DNA of 14,396 nucleotides from Chryseobacterium sp. (GTDB lineage Bacteria > Bacteroidota > Bacteroidia > Flavobacteriales > Weeksellaceae), in the NCBI GenBank assembly GCA_003852805.1, contig RDDY01000271.1:1-14396 (forward strand), given 5' to 3'. The notes beneath the pieces were generated by a model. It saw nothing but the letters and a program-made list of their open reading frames with translations. It was not told the DNA's origin and did no database searches. The translations under genes were made by a program, and so were the position numbers. Positions within the stretch are counted from its first letter, which is position 1. The number at the start of each line of letters is the position of its first letter. Positions 8,776-14,396 of the stretch are shown in pieces.

Positions 8776-9549
8776 ATGGAACGCAAGGTATTAGAAGATA
8801 TAAGCAAGGTTTGGTGCAGCATTGTCCGTTCCGACACAGCGAAACAAGATGACGGCGCAGTACAGGACGCTTACCGCCACTATTTCCACATGTTTGGTGT
8901 GGGAGAGAGTTATTGTTTTATCTTCAATCTGGCGACTGTAGAAATAGAATCCGTCAGTGAATCTGTGGAAACGGCGTTGGGCCTGAGACCCGACCTCTTT
9001 ACCATTCGGTACATTTTGGAGAACATCCATCCGGATGACATGCCCACATTTTTACGCTTCCAAAAGCGCGCGTCTGATTTCTTCTCCGATTTGCCTCCGG
9101 ATAAGAAAACCGCTTACAAAACGCGGCACGACTACCGTCTGCGCAAAGCCGACGGTTCCTATGCGCGCATACTGCACCAAGCCGTGGTGATCCAGCCGGA
9201 CGACAACAACGGGGTTCTGCGGATTTTCTGCATGTGCAGCGACATCAGTCACCTAAAAACCGATACCGTCATGAAACTGTCTTTCATTTCGCTGGACGGC
9301 GGAGCAAGCTTCCTTAACGTAGATTCGGGCACTCTGCCGAAACCTACGTTCAATCCGCTGACAGCGCGCGAGACCGAGGTATTTTTACTGCTGATGGAAA
9401 ATTGCAAAACGCGCGAAATAGCCGAACGATTAAACCTGAGCGAACATACGGTAAACACGCACCGCAAGAATATCTTTCGCAAATTAAAAGCAGACGGTAT
9501 GGACAGCCTGGACCTGATCCGAAAAGGCATCCAGGACGGCTGGCTTTAG
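8776..9549 (+). CDS. PAS-domain LuxR-type transcriptional regulator
   Basis: The 257-residue cytoplasmic protein has no signal peptide or membrane segment. Residues about 40-160 look like a PAS fold: [22 protein letters not shown], then [13 protein letters not shown], then [20 protein letters not shown], then [12 protein letters not shown]. This is the PAS_3-like pattern with its HPDD and RxADG-type segments. Residues about 193-255 are a LuxR/FixJ helix-turn-helix: [14 protein letters not shown], then [25 protein letters not shown], then a recognition-domain tail. There is no receiver aspartate, so input would come from ligand or partner binding to the PAS domain. Stand-alone PAS-LuxR proteins of this kind are common in flavobacteria and mostly uncharacterised; targets are unknown. 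The ATG at 8776 is chosen because no in-frame alternative carries homology. The stop overlaps the purK stop by four bases. Confidence 0.9.
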   Translation: MERKVLEDISKVWCSIVRSDTAKQDDGAVQDAYRHYFHMFGVGESYCFIFNLATVEIESVSESVETALGLRPDLFTIRYILENIHPDDMPTFLRFQKRASDFFSDLPPDKKTAYKTRHDYRLRKADGSYARILHQAVVIQPDDNNGVLRIFCMCSDISHLKTDTVMKLSFISLDGGASFLNVDSGTLPKPTFNPLTARETEVFLLLMENCKTREIAERLNLSEHTVNTHRKNIFRKLKADGMDSLDLIRKGIQDGWL

Positions 9550-10661
9550 CGGCTCACCACTTTTACCATTTTTTTCACGGCTTGCAGGCGCTCCAACAGT
9601 TCTTCTCGGCTGTTCGCCAAGATATTGATGTGGCCCATTTTTCGACCGGGTCTGGTTTCCGTTTTTCCGTAAAGATGAATGTAGGTTTCGGGCTCCTGCA
9701 TCACTTGCGTCAGCCCTTGGTATTCCACCGGCCCTGAATGGCCGGCTTCTCCCACCAGATTCAACATGCCGCTGTAGGCGTGTATTTCGGTATCGGCCAA
9801 GGGCAAGTTTTTCAGAACGCGATACATCTGCTCGAACTGAGAATTGGCGTTGCCTTCCTGGCTTTGGTGACCCGAATTGTGCAGTCGCGGAGCGGTCTCG
9901 TTTACCCAAACCTTTCCCTGCGTGTCCAAGAACAATTCAATGGCAAACAAACCCGGACTGTTGATGGCTTTACTGAATTTATTGACGATAGCGGAAATTT
10001 GGTCGCGTGTGTCTTGGTCGATGTCAGACGGACAGATGTTGAAATCCAACAGATTAAGTTCAGGATCAGCCACCATTTCGGTAATGGGGAAGGTTTCCGT
10101 TTCGCCGGATTCGTTTATGGCGACGATGACCGACAGCTCTTTGTCGATATCGACCAGATCTTCCAAAACGGACGGTGCATCCCAAAACTCGATCATATCG
10201 ACTTCGTTTTTAATCACCTGTACACCCTTGCCGTCGTAACCACCTGTGTTCAACTTCTGCACAAACGGGAAATTTCTTTCGGACGGAAAATCTTCTTTGC
10301 CTTGCACCGTTTGGAAAGCCGGCGACGGAATCTCATGTTTCTTGTAGAACTCCTTCTGCAAGATTTTCTGCTGAATGGTAGCTATCGATTGCGCAGACGG
10401 AATCACCTTGACACCGCGACGTTCCAGCTCAGCCAAAGCTTCGGCGTTTACATGCTCTATTTCTATGCTGACCACATCCTTGCCCGCGCCGAACGCCAAG
10501 ACATCGTCATAATTGTTAAAATCACCTTTTGTGAAAATTGAAATTCCCGCGCTTGGGCAATCGGCTGACGGATCCAAAATGTAAATCTCATCGTCGTATT
10601 TAAGCGCATTTTGAATGAACATTCTGCCCAGCTGGCCCCCACCAAGAATCCCGATTTTCAT
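9546..10661 (-). CDS. purK: N5-carboxyaminoimidazole ribonucleotide synthase
   Basis: This enzyme carries out ATP- and bicarbonate-dependent carboxylation of aminoimidazole ribonucleotide to N5-CAIR in de novo purine synthesis. The 371-residue protein is an ATP-grasp enzyme of normal length. It has the N-terminal nucleotide-fold motif GILGGGQLGRM (residues 4-14), the flexible ATP-grasp loop TGGYDGKGVQVI (139-150), and the metal/phosphate segment VNETAPRLHNSGH (253-265), which is characteristic of PurK. Its usual partner purE is not adjacent. The ATG at 10659-10661 gives homology from the second residue. The gene diverges from the TauE-type permease across 98 bases, with a -7 element about 30 bases upstream, and its stop TAA overlaps the TAG of the PAS-LuxR gene. 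Confidence 0.97.
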   Translation of the reverse strand: MKIGILGGGQLGRMFIQNALKYDDEIYILDPSADCPSAGISIFTKGDFNNYDDVLAFGAGKDVVSIEIEHVNAEALAELERRGVKVIPSAQSIATIQQKILQKEFYKKHEIPSPAFQTVQGKEDFPSERNFPFVQKLNTGGYDGKGVQVIKNEVDMIEFWDAPSVLEDLVDIDKELSVIVAINESGETETFPITEMVADPELNLLDFNICPSDIDQDTRDQISAIVNKFSKAINSPGLFAIELFLDTQGKVWVNETAPRLHNSGHQSQEGNANSQFEQMYRVLKNLPLADTEIHAYSGMLNLVGEAGHSGPVEYQGLTQVMQEPETYIHLYGKTETRPGRKMGHINILANSREELLERLQAVKKMVKVVSR

Positions 10662-10692
10662 AGTATCGTTCTTTTAAAATTGTTTGACGGCA

Positions 10693-10700
10693 CAAAGATA
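10693..10700 (-). promoter_or_regulatory. Candidate -7 element of the purK promoter
   Basis: On the minus strand this reads TATCTTTG, an exact match to TAnnTTTG, 31 bases upstream of the purK start codon. A TTTG lies 12 bases further upstream (complement of 10713-10716), closer than the usual spacing of about 19, so the -33 element is unclear. Confidence 0.5.
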
Positions 10701-10746
10701 CTATAGCCAAGCCAAACCGGCTGTCGTCCGTTTATCGGAATTTGAA

Positions 10747-10754
10747 TACTTTTG
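10747..10754 (+). promoter_or_regulatory. Candidate -7 element of the TauE/DUF1634 operon
   Basis: TACTTTTG matches TAnnTTTG exactly and ends five bases before the ATG at 10760. If it is used, transcription would start at or within a base or two of the start codon, giving a leaderless or nearly leaderless message. A -33 element is not evident. Confidence 0.4.
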
Positions 10755-10759
10755 TTCCT

Positions 10760-11590
10760 ATGACAGCATTTCTCATCCTGCTGCTCGCAGCAATTGCCGC
10801 GGGACTGTTGGGCTCCATGACCGGTTTGGGCGGCGGCGTGGTAATCATTCCCGTGCTTACTTTGGGTTTCGGCGTCCCGATGCATTACGCCATCGGTGCA
10901 TCGCTCATCTCGGTTATCGGCACCTCGTCGGGCGCAGCGGCTGCCTTTGTAAAAGAAGGTTATACCAATATGCGCGTCGGGATGTTTTTGGAAATTGCCA
11001 CCACCGTGGGCGCCATTGTAGGCGCCTTGGTAGCCGGAATGCTGCCCGCCAACAGTATCGCCATCATCTTCGGTCTGCTTCTCTTGGTAACGGCGGCACT
11101 CAATGTACGTAACAAGCCCGACCATGCCGAACCGCTTATTCCGGGTTCGTTGACCGAGAAGATGAAACTGCACGGCAGTTTCCCCGACAACGGCGTGAAA
11201 AGAGATTACGCGGCACGAAATATCTTGGGCGGCTTTGGGATGATGAGTTTCGCCGGCGTAATGTCGGGGCTGCTGGGCATCGGTTCGGGAGCGTTGAAAG
11301 TGCTGGCGATGGACAATCTGATGAAACTTCCGTTCAAGGTTTCCACCACCACCAGCAATTTCATGATTGGGGTAACGGCCGCCGCCGGTGCGGTCATTTA
11401 TTTTCAAAGAGGCGAAATCATCAGCACCATTGCCGCACCGGTATTGGTAGGCGTAATCATCGGTTCATTCATCGGCTCTAAAACCCTGATGAAAGCCCGA
11501 ACGAAAAGCTTGAAAAACATCTTTGCAGTGGTGGTGGCCGTGCTGTCGCTTTACATGATGTATAACGGTTTCAACGGAAATTTCGCCTGA
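10760..11590 (+). CDS. TauE/SafE-family membrane permease (sulfite/sulfonate-exporter type)
   Basis: The 276-residue integral membrane protein has about eight hydrophobic segments. Its two halves are related: TGLGGGVVIIPVL (residues 21-33) near the N-terminus is echoed by GLLGIGSGALKVLAM (170-184) after a polar central loop (about 117-152, rich in Lys/Asp/Glu/Pro). This duplicated Gly-rich motif is the hallmark of the TauE/SafE (DUF81) family, whose members move organosulfur or sulfur anions such as sulfite, sulfoacetate or taurine-derived products. The actual substrate here is unknown. The frame can be extended to a TTG at 10742, but the ATG at 10760 places the hydrophobic N-terminus normally and is preferred. 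The stop TGA overlaps the next gene's ATG by one base, so the two are translationally coupled. Confidence 0.9.
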   Translation: MTAFLILLLAAIAAGLLGSMTGLGGGVVIIPVLTLGFGVPMHYAIGASLISVIGTSSGAAAAFVKEGYTNMRVGMFLEIATTVGAIVGALVAGMLPANSIAIIFGLLLLVTAALNVRNKPDHAEPLIPGSLTEKMKLHGSFPDNGVKRDYAARNILGGFGMMSFAGVMSGLLGIGSGALKVLAMDNLMKLPFKVSTTTSNFMIGVTAAAGAVIYFQRGEIISTIAAPVLVGVIIGSFIGSKTLMKARTKSLKNIFAVVVAVLSLYMMYNGFNGNFA

Positions 11591-11967
11591 TGAAAAAGAC
11601 TTTTAAAGACCGCGACCTAAACCAAATGGTGGGCAACCTGCTGCGCGCGGGCGTACTGCTGTCTGTTTTGGTTGCCGTGATTGGTGCAACGCTGCTTGCC
11701 GTAAAAGGCGAACTCTCGCTGCCCGTTTCCTACGGCCAGCCCGCCGAAACCGAAAATCGCTTTGTCAGTTTTTGGTCGGAATTGATTACCGGAGAACCCG
11801 TCGCTGTTTTGGAGCTGGGGATCCTCATCCTTCTTTTCACGCCGGTTATGCGCGTGATCTTCGCCATCATCGGCTACGCGCGGGAAAAGGATTATCTGTA
11901 CGTGGCAATATCTACCGTTGTTTTGGCAATTATCATCGGCAGTATAGCGCTGGGTGCCGCTGCTTAA
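11590..11967 (+). CDS. DUF1634 membrane protein, partner of TauE-type permease
   Basis: The 125-residue protein has three predicted membrane spans, at about residues 18-38, 71-95 and 102-122. A polar periplasmic-type loop between the first two contains SYGQPAETENRFVSFW. A positively charged N-terminus (KKTFKDRDLNQMVGNLLRAG) and the GYAREKDYLY turn fit DUF1634. DUF1634 genes are repeatedly found next to TauE/SafE permeases in bacteria and archaea, as here, where the start codon overlaps the permease stop. A role as permease subunit or assembly partner is inferred from that linkage only; no biochemical function is known to me. The stop overlaps the mvaD stop by four bases. Confidence 0.88.
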   Translation: MKKTFKDRDLNQMVGNLLRAGVLLSVLVAVIGATLLAVKGELSLPVSYGQPAETENRFVSFWSELITGEPVAVLELGILILLFTPVMRVIFAIIGYAREKDYLYVAISTVVLAIIIGSIALGAAA

Positions 11968-13022
11968 AAAACCATTCGGTCTTTCACGATGCCGCCGTTT
12001 TGAGCAAAAGGCTTCAGCTCGGTTTCGATGAAATCCTTAATTGCATTGCTGTTCTCGTTTTCGGGGAACAGCAGGTGAACATTGGCACCGGCGTCCAGCG
12101 TAAAGAACAACGGCAAGCCTGTTTCTTTCCTAAACTGCCAGATTTTATTGATGACTTCCAAAGTGCCCGACTGCATTAAAATAAACGCAGGTGTGCTCAT
12201 CATCATCATTGCATGCAGCGTGAGCGCTTCATGTTCCACCAACCGAATGAACTCCGTCAAATCGCCCTCTTTCAATATCTTTTTCAACGGCACAAAGTTT
12301 TCGCGCGCTTCCAGAAAACGACGCTTGGCGTACGGGTTGCTGTCCATCAACCCGTGACCTACCGTAGAAGACACTGCCTTTTGGCCTTCGTGAATCAACA
12401 AAACCCAGTCGTTGAAATCACGGAAAATGTCATGCACTTGCTCCGTCGGATATTGAACCGCAAACAAATCGGAACTGCCTTCCACTTCCGTTGTTTCGCC
12501 CCAAACCACAAGACCCTCATACAAACTGCGACACGCGCTGCCGCTACCGATTCTCGCCAAGAACGAGGCTTTTTTACGTATGAATTCTTCATCCGCCAAA
12601 CCATTGAATGACGCATCCAACTGCATCAGGCATTTCGCAATTGCGCCGAAACCCGAGGCCGAACTTGCAATGCCCGAACTGTGCGGAAAAGTGTTCACCG
12701 TATTGATCTCGTACGCGCCCTGCAAAATCCACGGCAGGTAGACTTCGATGGAGCGAAAGTACTTCTCTATTTTCTCGCCGAACTTCACTTCTTCCCTTCC
12801 GTCCAAATTTACTTTTACGGCAAAGCTCGCAGCGGGATCAAAGTTGATTTCCGTTTTCGTATGGCAATTGCTCAGCGTATAGCTGATGCTGGGATTTGCC
12901 GGAATCTGTCCTGCGTATTTCCCCCAATATTTAATCAGAGCGATATTGGAAGGGCAGACGTCTGCGACGCTTTGTTTGGATAAAGTAAAATCTGTTGGAC
13001 CGAGGAAAACTTGGTTCGGCAT
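11964..13022 (-). CDS. mvaD: Diphosphomevalonate decarboxylase
   Basis: This enzyme carries out ATP-dependent decarboxylation of mevalonate-5-diphosphate to isopentenyl diphosphate, the last dedicated step of the mevalonate route to isoprenoids. The 352-residue GHMP-superfamily protein has NIALIKYWGK (residues 26-35, with the conserved Lys31), the phosphate-binding loop PHSSGIASSASGFGA (113-127), GSGSACRSLYEG (159-170, with Arg165), and the catalytic-aspartate motif TLDAGANVHLL (308-318, Asp310). The last motif has Ala where eukaryotic enzymes have Pro (DAGPN). The catalytic Asp, Arg and Lys are all kept, so a true decarboxylase is more likely than a mevalonate-3-kinase or phosphomevalonate-decarboxylase variant. 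A 50-residue membrane-protein gene ends five bases upstream on the same strand and is probably co-transcribed. No other mevalonate gene is in view. Confidence 0.95.
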   Translation of the reverse strand: MPNQVFLGPTDFTLSKQSVADVCPSNIALIKYWGKYAGQIPANPSISYTLSNCHTKTEINFDPAASFAVKVNLDGREEVKFGEKIEKYFRSIEVYLPWILQGAYEINTVNTFPHSSGIASSASGFGAIAKCLMQLDASFNGLADEEFIRKKASFLARIGSGSACRSLYEGLVVWGETTEVEGSSDLFAVQYPTEQVHDIFRDFNDWVLLIHEGQKAVSSTVGHGLMDSNPYAKRRFLEARENFVPLKKILKEGDLTEFIRLVEHEALTLHAMMMMSTPAFILMQSGTLEVINKIWQFRKETGLPLFFTLDAGANVHLLFPENENSNAIKDFIETELKPFAQNGGIVKDRMVF

Positions 13023-13027
13023 AAATG

Positions 13028-13180
13028 TTAGATTGACAAGAATGAGAAGATTAATTGGACGGCAGACCTGCCTGCGAGGTAAATCCCGACGGCCAATGCC
13101 ATGTAGATAAATACTGCAACGGCGGCATGATTGCGTGCGCCCGGACTGATAACATCAAATACTCTTTGTAGATTTTTCAT
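13028..13180 (-). CDS. Small single-pass membrane protein, 50 residues, unknown
   Basis: The short frame on the minus strand runs from the ATG at 13178-13180 to the TAA at 13028-13030. It encodes a 50-residue protein that starts MKNLQRVFDVISPGARNHAA, then has one hydrophobic span (about 19-37, AVAVFIYMALAVGIYLAG) and a second hydrophobic tail after Arg39 (AVQLIFSFLSI). The start follows an AT-rich leader typical of this lineage. The stop is five bases before the mvaD ATG, and the upstream acyl-CoA ligase ends 35 bases before its start, so it sits inside a plausible three-gene transcript. The balanced charge, sensible start and membrane topology make it more credible than a random frame. I do not recognise a family. 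Confidence 0.6.
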   Translation of the reverse strand: MKNLQRVFDVISPGARNHAAVAVFIYMALAVGIYLAGRSAVQLIFSFLSI

Positions 13181-13183
13181 AAA

Positions 13184-13209
13184 TATGCTTTTCGCATAAT
13201 ATACGAAAA
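13184..13209 (-). repeat. Overlapping inverted repeats before the small membrane-protein gene
   Basis: Two short inverted repeats share bases. TATGC (13184-13188) and GCATA (13194-13198) form a 5-bp hairpin with a five-base loop. TTTTCG (13189-13194) and CGAAAA (13204-13209) form a 6-bp repeat with nine bases between. In the minus-strand message the CGAAAA arm is the loop side of the first hairpin, so the two structures exclude each other. They lie between the acyl-CoA ligase stop (13216) and the small gene's start (13180). A weak attenuator, a translation switch or an operator are all possible; both stems are weak. Confidence 0.3.
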
Positions 13210-13215
13210 ATATAT

Positions 13216-14396
13216 TTAAGTTCCGTACAGTTTATCGATGAGGGCCGAATAACGCTCCAAAATCACGCTCCGTTTAACTTTTAAGGTCGGCGTAATCTCA
13301 CCGGTCTCCATTTGGAAATCGGCAGACATAAGCACGAACTTTTTCACTTTTTCAAAGCCCGCCATAGACTGTTGCAACTCGTCGATGCGGCGCTTGTAAA
13401 ATTCTTTTATTTCGGGACGATCAACAATTTCTTTCCAAGAAGTGAAAAGCATGTTCCATTGCGGCAGATGTTTTTTCAACAATTCAAAATCGGGCACAAT
13501 GAAAGCGGTGACAAAAGGTCGGCCTTCCGCTACCACCATCGCCTGCAGGATGTACGGATCGTCGGTCAACAGATTTTCTATCGGCTGCGGAATGATGTAT
13601 TTGCCGTTGGAGGTTTTCAACAAATCCTTGATACGTTCGGTCAGATAAACATTTCCTTGTTCGTCCATTCTTCCGGCGTCGCCCGTGCGCAACCAACCGT
13701 CTGCGGTAAAGGCAGCCGAGTTGGCTTCGGGTTTATTGTAGTAACCCTTCATTACGCCGGGGCCGCGGACCCATATTTCGTCATTTTCGCCGATGCGAAT
13801 CTCAGTTCCTGTCAAAGGCTTGCCCACACTTCTATAATCATATTGCGTAAACGGAAAGCAGGTAACCGTGGCGGTGGTTTCGGTCAATCCGTAACCCACG
13901 GTCAAATGAAGTCCCAGCGCATCAAAGAACTCGGTAAGCGTTGCTGTAATGGATGCTCCGCCGCAAGGCATAAACCAAAGTTTGCCGCCTACCTGTTGTT
14001 TTATTTTTTTGAAAACCAATGCTTCCGCCACCGTCGATTTTATTTTCAGTCCGAGCGGGATAGCACGGCCTGCGCGGAGGTAATCTGCTCGTGCCTTGCC
14101 CATGGCCAGAGCCCATTCAAAGATTTTCTTCCTCGTGGGTGAAGACTGATCTATCGTCTGCCGGATGGCATTGTAAATTTTTTGGTAGAAACGGGGCACG
14201 GCGCACATCATGGTCGGTTTGACGGCTTTTATAACATCTGCAATCTGCTTGGGATCGGGGCAGACACTGACTTTTGCGCCGCCGTGCAATACCAAGTGCG
14301 TCCACGACCGTTCAAACACATGGGCCAACGGCAGAAACGCCAAAGAGTGTTCTCTTTCGAAATTTTTGAATCGGAAGAAATCAAAATGCGCACGGA
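13216..14396 (-). CDS. Long-chain fatty-acid-CoA ligase, AMP-forming (5' end cut by window edge)
   Basis: The enzyme activates fatty acids to acyl-CoA via an acyl-adenylate. The frame is open from the stop TAA (13216-13218) to the right edge, giving 392 visible residues. Family members are about 590-600 residues, so about 200 N-terminal residues, including the first ATP-binding loop, are missing. Visible in order are SLAFLPLAHVFERSW, the VPRFYQKIYNAI region of long-chain ligases, the adenylate motif GYGLTETTATVT (coded near 13875-13905), and GPGVMKGYYNKPE. After these come the ATP-binding TGDAGRMDEQGNVYLTER, KDLLKTSNGKYIIPQPIE, and the C-terminal lysine segment TPTLKVKR. These place it with FadD15/FAA-type long-chain ligases. 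A TTG at 14341-14343 is not a start, because recognisable sequence continues upstream to the edge. It is probably the first visible gene of a transcript leading to mvaD. Confidence 0.93.
   Translation of the reverse strand, partial: RAHFDFFRFKNFEREHSLAFLPLAHVFERSWTHLVLHGGAKVSVCPDPKQIADVIKAVKPTMMCAVPRFYQKIYNAIRQTIDQSSPTRKKIFEWALAMGKARADYLRAGRAIPLGLKIKSTVAEALVFKKIKQQVGGKLWFMPCGGASITATLTEFFDALGLHLTVGYGLTETTATVTCFPFTQYDYRSVGKPLTGTEIRIGENDEIWVRGPGVMKGYYNKPEANSAAFTADGWLRTGDAGRMDEQGNVYLTERIKDLLKTSNGKYIIPQPIENLLTDDPYILQAMVVAEGRPFVTAFIVPDFELLKKHLPQWNMLFTSWKEIVDRPEIKEFYKRRIDELQQSMAGFEKVKKFVLMSADFQMETGEITPTLKVKRSVILERYSALIDKLYGT

Noticed and set aside
9738..10541. Plus-strand open frame (267 codons) opposite purK
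   Set aside because: It is antisense to a fully motif-complete PurK, and its translation shows no domain.
10742..10759. TTG start extending the TauE-type protein by six residues
   Set aside because: It would place the start inside the candidate -7 element and adds a non-hydrophobic tail. The ATG at 10760 gives a normal membrane-protein N-terminus.
10658..11407. Minus-strand open frame opposite the TauE-type gene
   Set aside because: It is a His/Gly/Gln-rich low-complexity translation produced by reading a membrane-protein gene backwards.
13312..14142. Plus-strand open frame (276 codons) opposite the acyl-CoA ligase
   Set aside because: It is a shadow frame; the ligase motifs on the other strand are unambiguous.

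Overview
The window is a gene-dense stretch of an ordinary-looking Bacteroidota chromosome, most likely from a flavobacterium (Weeksellaceae/Chryseobacterium-like), although the G+C content, about half by eye, is high for that group. The lineage call rests on four things. TAnnTTTG-type -7 promoter elements stand in front of several genes. Shine-Dalgarno motifs are mostly absent. The gene set is typical: a monofunctional aspartokinase, class I FBPase, enolase-superfamily MenC, a CbpA/CbpM pair, a YpdA-family flavoprotein, a TauE plus DUF1634 pair, and mevalonate-pathway MvaD. No rRNA, tRNA, CRISPR array, insertion sequence, prophage or transferred island is visible. No stretch without a gene exceeds about 160 bases.

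Layout. 1-988 (-): the 5' part of an aspartate kinase gene, cut by the left edge. It diverges from fbp (1124-2149, +), which ends at a clear hairpin terminator. menC (2216-3223, +) follows and runs tail-to-tail, with a 13-base overlap, into a gene for an exported barrel-like protein (3211-3939, -). glnS (4029-5699, +) and a ypdA-like flavoprotein gene (5758-6723, -) converge on one strong bidirectional terminator. A small lipoprotein gene (6772-7407, +) converges on the chaperone operon cbpA-cbpM (8619 to 7404, -). A cytoplasmic PAS-LuxR regulator gene (8776-9549, +) diverges from cbpA and converges on purK (9546-10661, -). purK diverges from a two-gene membrane operon, TauE/SafE permease plus DUF1634 (10760-11967, +). 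That operon converges on a minus-strand group made of a long-chain acyl-CoA ligase (13216-14396, cut by the right edge), a previously uncalled 50-residue membrane protein (13028-13180) and mvaD (11964-13022).

Most genes are housekeeping: amino-acid, gluconeogenic, menaquinone, purine, isoprenoid and fatty-acid metabolism, translation and protein folding. I found no convincing undescribed multi-gene system. The observations most worth a second look are these: the ypdA product lacks the family's active-site cysteine in its GxGP motif; three convergent gene pairs overlap by exactly four bases, sharing stop codons with no terminator between them; a 6-codon upstream ORF and a start-stop element precede the PAS-LuxR gene; a 50-residue single-pass membrane protein sits 5 bases upstream of mvaD; and two mutually exclusive small hairpins lie in front of that small gene.
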